From the NCBI GenBank assembly GCA_964019135.1, contig OZ025263.1, positions 27,217,639 to 27,281,638 of the forward strand: a stretch of 64,000 bases of DNA. Reading direction: 5' to 3'. Below the pieces are notes generated by a model. That model ran no database searches, had not been told where the DNA came from, and was given only the letters and a program-made list of their open reading frames with translations. Below are positions 1 through 11,160 of this stretch, piece after piece; within the stretch, counting starts at the first letter, position 1, and every line of letters starts with the position of its first letter. Source of the DNA: Arenicola marina (Eukaryota; Annelida; Polychaeta; Arenicolidae). Both the position numbers and the translations under genes were made by a program.

Positions 1-364
1 TGTAATCCGTTTATTGATAATTTGACAGTTGTTTAGGGAAATGGTTTTTTGGCATATAAGTGCTCTAAGCCAGTGAGCTACCGGGCCGGCCCCTCTTGGC
101 TCAATATTGGCTTCCATGTGTACGAAAGCGGCCTAAAAAGCAACTATAAAATATCATGCTTTACACTGACAAATTTGCTGTTTTCTCCTTGTCCTATGCT
201 GGCAAATAATCATATCCACTTGCTTGCCGCCACAGGCTCGCGCCGTTGTAATTTTGTGAATTACTCGTCTTATACAAGGCGGTGACTTTCTGGTTTCCTA
301 CTTAGTGCTACTCAAAACTTCTTCATCCCGGCAAAATAGAAAGAAAAGGTCTGTTCACCAATTT
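1..364. other. left flank without a recognised gene
   Basis: No gene is recognisable here. At about 61-94 there is a short minus-strand match to the head of the common tRNA-derived SINE of this window (the stretch containing GAGCTACCGGGCCGGCCCC). The rest is unique-looking sequence up to the ATTT-type microsatellite tail of the adjoining LINE. An open frame at 49-285 shows no family resemblance and is not called. Confidence 0.4.
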
Positions 365-446
365 AAATAAATAAATAAATAAATACACTTTATTGTACCT
401 AAAGGCCTCAGGCCCACAGTACAACATGAAATATATATACAATCGG

Positions 447-3400
447 TCATACATTACTGTTGAACAGATATTCCTTTTGACGTTTAAATGCCGAATACAC
501 AAAGGCAGCCAAAGTAGTTAAATTTATATCATCTGAACTTGACATAATCTGTAAAAATATATGCTCTGTTTTCGTTTGCGGACCAAAATACTTCGTTCGA
601 ATATCATCATAGAGTTGACACACCAAAAGGAAATGTAATTCATCTTCCACTACTTCAAGAGAATTTGTCGTGCAGTACTTACAAAATCGCGCTTGCCGTG
701 GGGTACTCCCTCTCATTTTCTCAATAGCTAACGTATGAGCAGAACACCGTAATTTGGTTAACGCTACTCGATGTTTGACAATTCTTACAGACGAAAGGTA
801 ACGTTCAGGCTCTAAGAGCGATTTATATTTACAATATGATGACAGTTTGGACATCGTAGTTATTTGCTCATGCCATTCTTGCATAGCAATATCACCTAAT
901 CTTTGTTGGAACTCTCTGATAAAGACATCAGTGTCCCCAACTCCCTGACTAAACCAAACATGACCAAACCCGTATCTGGACAACAAGTATTCTATATCTT
1001 TTACCCATGTGTGCCTCCCAATACCGCTGAGACGAATCAACGTGTCATAACACCCTTTGTTGTATCGTTGTTCATTTGTCTGAGTTAAACGTAACCAAAA
1101 TTTTATACACCTGGTCATATATATTGTACTGAGTGGTTTTCGCCCACATTCACCAAGCACGGCACAGTTTGGAGTTCGAGATGGCATATGCAAAACCGTT
1201 TTACAGAACTTAATGTGAAGTAGCTCAACGTCCTTTCTGTACTCATATCCCTAATACTCACACCCATACAGAGCGATCGGAACCACCATCTTGTCGAACA
1301 GTTCGAAACATATATATATGGGGATGTCAGCACATTTTGCTCTAATATTTCTCAACAAAACAATCCCTTTCGTAGCCTGTTGAACTAACATTTTAAGTGC
1401 GGAGGTCCATTTTAGTGTTGACGAAAACAATATCCCTAGATACTTGTAGAAAGAAACAGTCTCTACACATTGTCCATCAATGTACCATTTTTCATATTTT
1501 CTGAGTCTACCTCCATTTTGAAAGACAATGACTTTGGTTTTTGACAAATTTATCATTAGTGAATAGTCTTTGCAGAACTTACTAAGTACATCAAGTTGCT
1601 TCTGTAGTCTGCCTGCAGTATCATTAAGCAAAGTCAGATCGTCTGCGTACATTAACATAAACACACCAGGGTATACTTGGCTAAAATATACCCCATCACA
1701 TGCTGCTGTTGTGAATCTATTTTCCAATCCATTGATATAAAGTGAGAAAAGAAAAGGGCTTAACATACAGCCTTGCCTGGTTCCTATCGAACAGTGAAAA
1801 TATTCTGATAAACCTTCGGGAGTTTTAACGCAGGATTTTAAATTTAAATACATAGATTTTAATACAGTTAATATTTTTCCATGGACACCCTCATTTATTA
1901 GTCTGTACCAAAGCGCTGAGTGCGGTATAGAATCGAACGCTTTAGAAAAATCAACGAATGCGCAATAGAATCGCCCACCTTTCTTGCATAAATACCTTTG
2001 GATCGTACTATAGAGAGTGAATATGTTGTCTAAAGTGGAGCGTCCCTTGCGGTAGGCCCCTTGACCTTCACTTATCTTTCCATTTAACTCAGCCCACCTA
2101 GTGAGTCTATTGTTCAAAACTTTTGTGAATATTTTACCCAGTACACAAAGTAGAGAAATCCCTCGATAGTTATTTGGATCTGATTTAGAACCTTTTTTAT
2201 GCAGAGGACTTATCATAGCTTGTGACCAAGCTTCAGGAAACTCTCCTGTGTTTATAATAACATTAAATAATTGGTGTATTGGGTGCTTCAGGATATCAAG
2301 AGCACCTTTGAACAGTTCATATACAAGACCGTCTGCACCTGGAGATTTTCCGTTTGGAAGACTTTTTATGACCGTCTCCACTTCGGATATTTCTATTTCA
2401 TTGTTTAGTAATTCCGGTTCATTGTCGTTACAATCGTTGCAGGTTTCACCGTGTGCGTTTAAGTACTGGTCTATATGTTCATTAAATACAGTTGGTGTAG
2501 GGGTTACATTTAACAAGGACTCAAAATAGACACACCATTCGTCAACGCTGATGCCAGCAGTTATACTGCTGCGCGATTTAAACTTCTTTATAAAAGACCA
2601 AAATTGGACAGGGTCACGCCGAACAGTTTTCAGTTCATCCAGATGACGTTGTTTCTCCTTATATTGTTTACTTCTACATACATTTTTAAACGTTCTTTTC
2701 GTTCTTAAATAAATGTCTAAAGACGTGTCATCCGGAACCCTCCTATATAAATTTAGGGCATTTGTCCTTTCCTTTTTTGACATTTCGCATTCACTATCCC
2801 ACCAAGCCGGTTGTTCTCTTTTCCGAAATGTATGTTTACGAGGTCGAGGACACGTCTTCATATCTGCAGCGGCTCGTTTCACAACATCAGTTAATATGGA
2901 TACGGCACCCGATACGTCGTTGGCAGCCACCGCCGCGTCTAATTGACTCAAAGCAGTAGTCGTATGTGTATCAGTTAACAACTTGCGAAAATTACCCTCT
3001 TTGGATGGATCCCACTTGTATCTTGTTATCGGCTTAACTACCTTTGCCCTGGTGTCGCTTGACAACATATCCGAGGAGAAATCGAGTCCACCCGTTACAT
3101 GAAACGTAATCGGAAAATGATCAGAGCCGCTTACAGCATCAACCTTAAAATCATCAATATCATTAAATAACAAGGTGGAGACAAGTACATAGTCTACAAC
3201 ACTCTGACCCGTTGGTGAACAATAAGTAAATTCTCCATGTGGATCACTCTTGGATCGACCATTCAATATATGAATACTGTATTTTTTACAGATCTCGAGG
3301 AGTGACAAACCAAAGCGATTTTGTTTACGATCTCTCGAATGCCGCGGTGAATCAAAATTATCTCCGTTATACCAATCCGTGTTTGAGAGAAAATTCACAT

Positions 3401-3956
3401 TATCATTTTGTATGTAGTCAATTTCCTCTCCGGTACGTCCATTAAAGTCACCAGCCACAATTAATTCCGAAACGCTGAATTGGCTAATGACTTCTGCTAA
3501 CACATCTTCAAATTCTTTTATACCATCTCTTACCTCCCTGTTTTCATAGAATGTTGAACTTTCATCTGGGATATATGCACATGCTATCATGACATCAATT
3601 GGTTGGTTGAGACAAACCTTTACAGTGAAAAACATTGCATAGTCACAAGATTTAACACACGTGACTTTATCAATAATATCCTGGTGGACAAACACCGCCA
3701 ACCTCCCTGGATTTCTGCCATATTTCGATCTACGGTGGCCATGGTTACAGAAATGAGTGTAGTCTGGTAAGAACCCATTTAAATCATCATCACGTGAAGT
3801 CCAAGTTTCAGTTAAAGCAATGAAGTGAAAATCCCTTAAATAATCTTCAACGCTGGATATACCTTCCGATAATAGATTTGTAAGTCCGTGGACGTTCCAG
3901 CTGACGAATTTGAAGTCCCTGGCAGCATGATGATTTCGAGGGCCCTGGCCATCGTC
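447..3956 (-). CDS. LINE ORF2, APE endonuclease plus reverse transcriptase, one internal TAG
   Basis: ORF2 opens directly after the ORF1 TAG and has no early ATG. In order: endonuclease (FVSWNVHGL, TETW, VAGDFNGRTG, SGSDHFPITF), linker, reverse transcriptase (NGKSPGADGL, NYRGISLL, AFVDFSKAFDS, GTRQGCMLSP, catalytic LMYADDLTLL), then a C-terminal region ending in a CCHC-like set (CKYC...ELHFLLVC). A single TAG at 1251-1253 interrupts YGCEY/GYEY, where relatives commonly have Trp, so TGG to TAG is likely. The frame on both sides is the same and otherwise open to 447. The product would make target-primed cDNA of the element RNA. Confidence 0.85.
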
Positions 3957-4913
3957 CTACGGCTCGCGCGTCATGGGGACCACCTGCCCGTTGTCATCTA
4001 CTATGTGCAGAGTGCCATCAATCAACAGCTTGTCATACTGCAGACTGGTTCTCTTTCCCTGGTTTCTCGCTTCTTTCATGGTAGAGTACAACAGTTTCCT
4101 CACATGACAGACACGTTCACTGAAGTCTTCAGAAAGACTCACTCTGCTCTCCTTCGGGATAATCTTAGCACTGTGAAGAACTTGAGTTTTCTGCTTCCAC
4201 CTGAGAAACCGTACGATGATGGGACGCGGACGACTGTTCTGTTTCTTACCTAGGCGATGAGCCCGTTCGATTTCCCATATTCGTGCATCCAGTGCGTCCG
4301 ATATGCCCATCTTTTCAGCCATGAACTGCCGTACCTTGCCCTCTGTGTCGTCCCAGGTTTCTTTTTCGTCTTCTGCTAGCCCGAAGAAAAGAAGATTGTT
4401 TCTACGGGCTTGATCTTCAAAGGCTGAGAGCTTCTTTTCAACTGCCTGGGTCTGTGATTTCAGTTTCCCTTCCAACGCATTCACGGTTTCGGTCAGGTCA
4501 CGATTGCCGTCATTTATAACCTCAATGGCCGTAAAACAAGTGTCATCCAAGTTTTCTAAATGTTCTTCAATATTGCGCATTTGCACCTGAAGAGTTTCCT
4601 GTGCTTGTCGAATGTGCTTTACGTCACCGCGAATATCCTTCATGAGACCCACGAGTGTCTTCAGAATATCTCTAGTGTCCGTGCTTTCTAAGTCCAGTTC
4701 ACAATCGCAGTCTTCACTTTCAGCGTCCTCGTGTTCCTTCAGCACACCGTACCTGGAGCCAGCCTGTGCAGTCGGCGTGCACTGACCGCTGCTCAGCGGT
4801 GCGTAACCGTCCATGGTCGCTCGCTTGGCGAGTGGACTAACCACGCTACTCGTGGAACTATCGCTTTTCCTTAGCTTTCTCTTCTTTTGAACGGTCGACC
4901 AGAAGTCCGACAT
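3957..4913 (-). CDS. LINE ORF1, L1-ORF1p-like RNA-binding protein
   Basis: The first in-frame ATG is at 4913 and gives about 318 residues (starts MSDFWSTVQKKRKLRK). The N-terminus is basic and serine-rich. The middle (about residues 85-170) is a heptad-like coiled coil of acidic and hydrophobic residues. The C-terminal half, from about ARRNNLLFFGLAEDE through IERAHRLGKK and PRPIIVRFL, matches the Transposase_22/L1 ORF1p pattern of an RRM-like domain plus CTD, which in that family binds element RNA as a trimer and acts as a chaperone. The frame ends at a TAG (3957-3959), and ORF2 continues in the same frame at the very next codon. Confidence 0.85.
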   Translation of the reverse strand: MSDFWSTVQKKRKLRKSDSSTSSVVSPLAKRATMDGYAPLSSGQCTPTAQAGSRYGVLKEHEDAESEDCDCELDLESTDTRDILKTLVGLMKDIRGDVKHIRQAQETLQVQMRNIEEHLENLDDTCFTAIEVINDGNRDLTETVNALEGKLKSQTQAVEKKLSAFEDQARRNNLLFFGLAEDEKETWDDTEGKVRQFMAEKMGISDALDARIWEIERAHRLGKKQNSRPRPIIVRFLRWKQKTQVLHSAKIIPKESRVSLSEDFSERVCHVRKLLYSTMKEARNQGKRTSLQYDKLLIDGTLHIVDDNGQVVPMTREP

Positions 4914-5252
4914 GTTCCTGACCACTTGCCTGTTTTGTATCCACGTTTCAGTCGGTGTAAGCAAATGATAAGCGGTCTAGTTTCGATAGGATTCTGAGAG
5001 AGTAGTCAACACGTCTTGCATGCATGCCGATCGATGCATTGGGCATTAAAAAATGGTGGCGGTAGCCTTTACTAATCATCATAGAAAAGTGATATTTACT
5101 TAAATTGTGGTACATTTCAAATGCAGCAAGTGCAGTTGGGGAGTGGCATTGTTTTTCCAGCAACTTTCGCGGAGAAAATCCTTGTTAAAAAATCTTTGTC
5201 GTTTAAAATAAAAGTAAGGTTTATAATAAATACGTGTTCAGATTTGGACACG

Positions 5253-5463
5253 GGGCCAGCCCGGTAGCTCAGTGGGTAAGAGCGCTCGAATTGAGTAATC
5301 TGGCCACCTAAGAGCCTAACGACACTTGGATCGGTGGTTCGCGCCCCGCTGTGGCCATATCTGTGTGGTCGCAGGATAAAGAGCCCATGTCCTTCTTCTC
5401 AAGGAGTAGGGGGTTACCGGCTTCATTCTCCCTTCCTTCTCCCATTGACGCGATATGACCAAT
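5253..5463 (+). mobile_element. tRNA-derived SINE, copy with 13-bp target duplication
   Basis: The head carries tRNA-like A-box (TAGCTCAGTGGGT) and B-box (GGTTCGCGCC) sequences for Pol III. The body has GTGTGGTCGCAGGATAAAG and ends CCCATTGACGCGATATGACC; the usual CCAACCAACC tail is missing. Flanks 5240-5252 and 5464-5476 are near-identical copies of CAGATTTGGACAC (one mismatch). It inserted just upstream of mRpL32 exon 2. Confidence 0.85.
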
Positions 5464-5517
5464 CAGATTCGGACACAATAATGACTACATGGCACGTCTT
5501 TATTTCCCCTGCCACAG

Positions 5518-6802
5518 GCTCCCCGTTTCCTGCCCTAGCGCTAGATGTACACCCGATCCAGAAGCAGCCAGACTCCAGAAACACGGGCCAAAGTCTTCTG
5601 GATTCCCTGCTGGATAATGGCTTCCTTTGGGCAGCGGTTCCCAAGCGACGGCGATCCAGGGAGCGAAGGATGATCCGCAAGTTCGGATACAACAAAGTCC
5701 AAGCCTACATGACGCCCAAGAAGAATATCGTGCCCTGTCTCGAATGCGGTCACTGGCACGAGGTGCACACAATATGTGGTGAGTTCATTACCATCACGAT
5801 ATAATTATGTAGGATGGTGGGGGGGGGGGGGGCACTTATCGTGGTTTTTCGTAAATTCTCACTTGTTTTCCCTTGTCGTGAACGAATTAAGCAACTGTCA
5901 AAATGTATCTCCATGTTATTTTCTGTCTTGGAAAGTAACATTTCACTACAGATCCTATAGTAGCAAAGTTGTGATACGACGCAAACTGGAATACCATGAA
6001 AACTGGGTCCTCAACTATAATTATTACATGTTCACTGATTAGGATTACTGAGGGGGGAGGTAATTTGTTGTGACTAGTGTAACCTTTGGTGTGACATTCA
6101 ATGAGTACATTACATGTTTGCTGAAGGGGTTTGGTAAGTAGACTGAACTGTAGGTTGAGAGGTCGTGGGTTCGAACCCTGGCACCTGCATCTGAGGCAAG
6201 TTTCATTCAAGCCATTTAATTGTGCCGGGAGACTTCTTGGCTCAATTTAGCCCTTCATGTGCATCAAACATGGCATAAACCACCAACATTGACGTTCATT
6301 TAATGCTCATGGACTGTGATTATGGGTCTTTGAGTCAGTTACACAATCTGTCGCATGCGTAGAGGGCAGAATTTCAACTTTGCGCGCATGAGTGACAGAT
6401 AACCCCACTGCGCCACGTGGCTTCTACGGAATTGGGCACCGAAATGAAACCGCTGCTCACCCCCGATGTGACAGATAATCCCACTGTGCCACGTGGCTTC
6501 TACGGAATTGGGCACCGAAATGAAACCGCTGCTCATCCCCGATGTATATCGTTATCTATCGTTGTGTAGGTAACTGTTACGAGAAGGTGCGCGAGGAGAC
6601 TGACGTGATGCGGGAGTCCCTGGCGGAGGACGTGCGCCTGTACAACCACCCGGACACGGAAGTGGCCTATGTCTACCAGGGCGAGGACAAGGACAAGGCT
6701 CGCCAGGAGGGTCGGTACGTCGTGGAGGTGGAGAGGCCCAGGCCTGAGTGGTTCTCCAAAGCCTTGCTCACCAAGGGCCATGGAAAGTACAGCCAGGAAT
6801 GA
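5518..6802 (+). CDS. MRPL32: mitochondrial ribosomal protein L32 (exons 2 and 3)
   Basis: Two exons are clear: 5518-5778 (acceptor CCACAG, donor G|GTGAGT) and 6570-6802 (acceptor TGTGTAG, stop TGA). The joined phase gives CGNCYEK. The protein shows the family landmarks SLLDSLLDNGFLWAAVPKRR, then a zinc ribbon with CLEC and CGNC pairs (four Cys), then the C-terminal RPEWFSKALL block. bL32m is a large-subunit protein of the mitochondrial ribosome; its N-terminal presequence is cut by the m-AAA protease in yeast and mammals. That presequence exon is not seen: it lies before 5518, perhaps beyond the window, with a SINE and a LINE in between. AATAAA follows at about 6848. Confidence 0.92.
6120..6300 (+). 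repeat. possible second tRNA-like SINE fragment in mRpL32 intron
   Basis: The stretch contains a B-box-like GGTTCGAACCC preceded by a weak A-box-like segment, followed by CTTGGCTCAATTTAGCCC. A related stretch (CTTGGCTCAATATTGGC) occurs at about 97-115. That suggests a second, older dispersed family, but the ends are not defined. Confidence 0.35.
6393..6541. repeat. 76-bp tandem duplication upstream of mRpL32 exon 3
   Basis: Two near-identical 76-bp units (starts 6393 and 6469) each contain CCACGTGGCTTCTACGGAAT. The second ends about 28 bp before the exon 3 acceptor, so the duplication is next to the splice site but does not include it. Confidence 0.85.
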
Positions 6803-6844
6803 CAGGAGAAATAGAATTGTTTTTTCCTTTTTTTTCATTGTATA

Positions 6845-6857
6845 CGCAATAAATAAA
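6845..6857 (+). terminator. polyadenylation signal of mRpL32
   Basis: Overlapping AATAAA hexamers at about 6848 and 6852 lie about 45 bp after the stop codon, as expected for a short 3' UTR. Confidence 0.65.
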
Positions 6858-6914
6858 ATTGTAAAAATCAATATGTTTTATTTTGTGTTTTACCGTTTCT
6901 GGTCGTGTCTGGCT

Positions 6915-7160
6915 CAGGCCGAGATAGATTCAAACCGAGATAGAGCCAGGCCGAGAGATAGAGCCAGGCCGAGAGATAGAGCCATGCCGAGATAGAGCCA
7001 TGCCAAGATAGAGGCAGGCCGAGATAGAGCCGGGGCGAGAGATAGAGCCAGATCGAGATCGAGCCAGGCCGAGAGATAGAGCCAGGCCGAGAGATAGAGC
7101 CAGGCCGAGATAGAGCCCGACCGAGATAGAACCAGGCCGAGATAGAGCCCGACCGAGATA
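6915..7160. repeat. minisatellite of 16-18-bp GCCGAGATAGAGCCAG units
   Basis: About 14 imperfect units of GCCGAGATAGAGCCAG and a GA-extended variant follow the mRpL32 poly-A signal. All three minus-strand frames stay open because the unit lacks stops, so those frames are not genes. Confidence 0.9.
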
Positions 7161-8861
7161 ATACAAACATTGCGTATTATCCAATGTACATAAGAGCAAA
7201 TAATATAATATGGGTAGGTGCTACCTAAAAAATGCGAGCGTTTATTTACATACAGATATTCCGAGGGGATACATCTAGAATAATATTCAAAATTAATTTC
7301 ACTTCGACTTGCCATAACGCATAGCTTTGGCGGAATGAAGTATACCGTGCACGTGCTTGTGACATATCGTTCGGTTGCTTAGGAACTCTCCCATTGTAAC
7401 GTCATGTTTATAACATTTTGACGTCACAATTACTCAATATGCTCTGCTTGGAGCTTGGCAACAGACATTTAGTGCATCGCTTATAAATTAACTTTAATTT
7501 TAAATATACATCCATTGTTAACATTGAATAATTTATTCGTTAATTTTTTGGGGCAGCTGATTTAATTATGGAAGACATGACATAATATGCTTCGATCTCT
7601 ATTTGCTTGAATATACCTATGTACAGCTGATATTTACTCCGAATCCGAAAAGGTCTCCTGGGGGCTGTTACGCGAAATGAAAGTCCTAAGCCTATGCTTG
7701 AAATGGACTTTGAATATGCATGCATGTTACCTTAAGAGCTCGCTTGCGCTCGCTATAATGCGAATATCCGGATCGTTGACCATTTTTTTAAGTTTGTCTT
7801 TTTTTAAGTTCAGAAATTCTGTAGGTTACAATGGTTACAATGCTGAGTTCTCCTAGGGGGTTCTGGTGTGACGGCTCAAGCTCTCATTGCAAAGAAAATG
7901 ACCTGAAAACCTGTGTTATTTTATCAATGTTATTTTATTTCTTGTGTAGCATATAACAAAGTACTCCTTGCTCAAAAATCACGATGTTTTACCGTCTTCT
8001 TTTTTGCTATAGTAAAATATATGCGAAAGTACTCATTAGGCCGCTATGTTAAAGTGTAATATGGGGGTGGGTGGCTTTTACGTCACCTTCGAGAAAAAGT
8101 AGCCTGAAAACACCCTTCTTTTTACTATTGTGTTGTAATAAGCATATAACAAGATTCATCTGGTGAAAAATTCAAGTTTTGAAATTTAGCCTACAGTTAC
8201 GGATTATTCTTTGACTAAATTATTTATTCACCGTAATTCTGCTCATGACTTGCGTGGTTCATGTTCCATGTTTGGACACAGGAAAATCGACCATTGCATC
8301 AATTGCACTGCACTGCACGACTAATACGTGAGTGAGAAATAGGGAAAGTACGGGTTCGCGTTAAAATGAAAGGAGCGACTGATCATTCATTCATTCATTA
8401 GTCAACGTGAAGCCACCAGGGAAAGGTAGATCTTTTGACAGTTCTCTTTTTGAAATCCCTACACAAGTGAAAACAACTCCCCCTGAAAAGCAATATTAGA
8501 GATCTAACGCTTTTACTTTCAAATAGATTATTCATATATGTCCTGTCTTTAGCATTAAGATATATTCTGCACCATTAAACAGATCTGTTTAATGGTGCAT
8601 TCAGTAGCAATGGCATGGCCCATGACGGTGCCCCGTTCACACTTACCTTAAGAAACAATTAGCTTAATAACACACGGCTAGGTCTGTTTTCCGGTAAGAC
8701 CAGATAAAATACTTTTATTTAACGTCGGTATGTAAACATCAACAATAAACATGAGCACAAGTGCTTTTGACCGACAAAAATCTAGTGCCGTCTTCCGGAT
8801 AATAAACACTTAAGACAAAGGCGTGACGTCACACATTTTTTAAGCAAGGCAAAACCCAACC
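7161..8861. other. intergenic, no gene seen
   Basis: AT-rich spacer with no exon-like frame. It contains a perfect 32-bp palindrome at 8568-8599 (see separate entry) and an ATTC microsatellite at about 8385-8400. Confidence 0.6.
8568..8599. repeat. perfect 32-bp palindrome
   Basis: The arm TGCACCATTAAACA, centre GATC and arm TGTTTAATGGTGCA are exactly complementary over all 32 bases with no spacer. It stands alone, not at the end of a recognised element. Confidence 0.9.
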
Positions 8862-9656
8862 TATAGGGCTGTACAGTCACTTCGGGATCTTATCGAGACC
8901 CCACGAGACCGGGATACCTATGCTCTACGTCAATGGTATCATCAACGGCCTGTACTAGTTGCCTACCTTCCGGTTGTTTGCCTTCACTCGCCTCACACAC
9001 AAGATCGGCTAAAGCTGTCCTTGGAAGCACAAATAACCACTGAAGTTATGTACATATCCGAATTATAACCATCCGAGTAGATTTATGTAATGTATGAGCG
9101 GTTAGGCAGTTGATAAACCAGAATGCGGTTGTCTCATGAGTGACTGTCAGTGTCAGGCGATCTAACGTGCTGCGCGGGTTTTTCCATGTCGTATGACGTA
9201 ATATGGCGCGCGTGTCTGCGCGCGGTATGTATGGTTACGTAACAACGCTCCTTATATGGACTGAGCAGGTGAGAACAATGGTGCTCCGTTTGTCGTAAAA
9301 CTGTAAACATCGATGACTTTGCTCAAAATACAACGCTTCCAACAGTCTCATCGAACCGACCACATGCATTATGGAGAGATAAATGTCTTATCTTTAACTA
9401 TATTATGATTTTGTAGTTAGCCATGCCTGGACCAAAGCAAACAAAAAATAGTTTCACACCCACTCGATTCTTCACGCACAAACCGCGCAGCCGGCCGGTT
9501 CCCAACACTAAAACGTTGACTACAATGAGTGCGAGTCACGCAGTTGCAGCAAGGCACCAGCGTGATGCGCACTCATTCTAAGACTAGTAAGAGCACGTGT
9601 TTTAAAAAAAAGACCTAAACCGGAAATAGAACCCGCGAGAACTGTACAGCCCTATA
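8862..9656. mobile_element. non-autonomous DNA transposon with 16-bp terminal inverted repeats
   Basis: TATAGGGCTGTACAGT at 8862-8877 is matched exactly in reverse at 9641-9656. Weaker inverted similarity continues inward (CGGGATCT against CGGGTTCT). No transposase frame lies inside. The target duplication could be TA or TATA but cannot be separated from the repeat ends, so the superfamily is left open. Confidence 0.6.
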
Positions 9657-9789
9657 CCCTTGCGTCCACCGCTATCTACATTTAAAAGGGTATACTACAC
9701 ATATAGAAATATATACTTGTAAACTGATGGGCATGTATATATAATACATATATACAATGTATTTCACTTATTCGAAATCCGGTACATCG

Positions 9790-9935
9790 GAAGATTCGCT
9801 TATTCAAGAGAAAATTTACGCACCAGTCCTTGCTTGTTTGCAAGAACATTTACGCACCAGTTCTCGCTTATTGGAAAAAACATTTGCGCACCAGTCCTCG
9901 CTTATTCGAAAGAAAATGTACGCGCCAGTGTTTGG
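9790..9935. repeat. three-copy ~50-bp tandem repeat beside the 7TM gene
   Basis: Units share TCGCTTATT, AAAA and TTTACGCACCAGT. They lie just past the 3' end of the 7TM gene. An open plus-strand frame across them is a by-product. Confidence 0.75.
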
Positions 9936-9984
9936 TAATGGTTTGCCCAGTTCCTTGGTTTACGGTGATTGATTTGGTAACTGT

Positions 9985-11160
9985 TCAACCCCGCAGCAAG
10001 TCGCACAGCCCACTATATAGCGGCTCCATGTAATTTTGTCTCACTGACCACAGAAGAGTAAAAATCGCGCTGTTACCGTGGCACGTCACTGCGTAAAGTA
10101 ATATCGTGATGCATAAAGTGAAATGCTGTTGCGGCAACAACAGGATGACACCGACATACAATGCCATTGGACAACAGTTGAGCAATAGGATGTAGCGCAG
10201 GTAATACAAGACGTCGAACCAACAGCCACGTCCATGGTGATGGTATCGGGTGGTTCCATGTCTTCCACGGGGTGAAGAAGCCAGCAATGGTTCTCGAACC
10301 TCGCCAGATTCCCACAGCTTATGGCTATGTCCCGCAGACACGCGGTCGCATGCCCTCTTCATAGGGTTAGGGTTGCTTTTCTGTTCAACATAGAGGTCGT
10401 ACATCTTTGCACCTTCGGCGTTGTATACAGGGATCTTGTCGACAAACCAACGGCGTGAAAATATCACCACCCCGCAAGTAATGTAAATGGTGGCAGTCAG
10501 AAACATAGCCACATAGACAATATTGGAGACAGTCATTGGCTTAGCGCACGCTCTCAGGACCAGGCTTCCTTGCAAAGTAAGGAGCCACCTAGCGGCAAAG
10601 ACGCATCCCATTGTCCCAAACATGGCAGCGATTGAACAAATGATCATCAAAGCAAAGTGGCGGTGTTTTGTGACGTCGGCGTTGTTATCGCCGTCAACGA
10701 TCGACTTGAACTTGTCTTCGACATGAAAGAACAGAACGAATTGCCGCAGAAATAAGGGCAGGATCGCTGAATAGAGACTGTTTCTCCAAAGATGCGATAT
10801 ATCGCTGAAGCCGACATCGAAACAGTGGATAGTTCCATTCGCCTGTCGGTTATCAAAATTATTCCGCATTTGTCCGCCTTTGTCCGGGTTCTCAAAACCG
10901 AACACCAAACCAAAACCGACGACAAAAGACCAGACACAGGCTATGCTGTAATCCATATGACACAAACGCGTTGACGTCATGGTAACCAGATATCGTCGTC
11001 CGTCCGTTGGTGACGTCACGCGGTCTCCACGGCGACGAACGAATATTATCCAATAAGCGACGAGGACTATCGATGTCATTGCCCATGGCTGCAGAAGCCG
11101 CAACGCGAGAAGAAAGTTGTGATAAAAGGTGTCGCTCCTGTAGGAATCGTAAGGTTCCAT
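9985..11160 (-). CDS. intronless seven-transmembrane protein, orphan receptor-like
   Basis: A single open frame of 391 aa starts at an ATG in a good context (ACCATGG) at 11160. I count seven hydrophobic segments at about residues 14-41, 66-88, 124-146, 165-195, 209-235, 315-344 and 347-375, with a long polar loop (236-314) between the fifth and sixth and a short tail. The seventh has HGNSAIFTLLW and the sixth NCCPMAL, loosely like the NPxxY and CWxP regions of rhodopsin-type receptors. I see no DRY motif after segment three. Family identity is therefore unproven. Single-exon structure is common for chemosensory-type receptors. A non-receptor membrane protein is possible. Confidence 0.7.
   Translation of the reverse strand: MEPYDSYRSDTFYHNFLLALRLLQPWAMTSIVLVAYWIIFVRRRGDRVTSPTDGRRYLVTMTSTRLCHMDYSIACVWSFVVGFGLVFGFENPDKGGQMRNNFDNRQANGTIHCFDVGFSDISHLWRNSLYSAILPLFLRQFVLFFHVEDKFKSIVDGDNNADVTKHRHFALMIICSIAAMFGTMGCVFAARWLLTLQGSLVLRACAKPMTVSNIVYVAMFLTATIYITCGVVIFSRRWFVDKIPVYNAEGAKMYDLYVEQKSNPNPMKRACDRVSAGHSHKLWESGEVREPLLASSPRGRHGTTRYHHHGRGCWFDVLYYLRYILLLNCCPMALYVGVILLLPQQHFTLCITILLYAVTCHGNSAIFTLLWSVRQNYMEPLYSGLCDLLRG

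Larger units (their letters stand above)
365..5180 (-). mobile_element. nearly full-length non-LTR retrotransposon (LINE), two ORFs
   Basis: The element reads on the minus strand: 5' region near 5180, ORF1 (4913-3957), ORF2 (3956-447), short 3' UTR, then a simple (ATTT)n-like tail at 365-385, as in CR1/L2-type LINEs rather than a poly-A tail. ORF2 has an APE-type endonuclease followed by reverse transcriptase and a C-terminal CCHC-like motif. The long open frames suggest recent insertion. It lies upstream of mRpL32 exon 2 and may sit in that gene's first intron. The 5' edge is uncertain and I found no convincing target-site duplication. Clade assignment (CR1/L2/Jockey side) is inference from the domain layout. 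Confidence 0.9.

Noticed and set aside
5045-5110. ATG followed by VAVAFTNHH as mRpL32 exon 1
   Set aside because: Short, no donor site before the stop and no mitochondrial presequence character.
6868-7315. Minus-strand Leu/Ser/Arg-rich frames in the GCCGAGATAGAGCCAG array
   Set aside because: Repeat-derived, open in three frames, located in the 3' flank of mRpL32.
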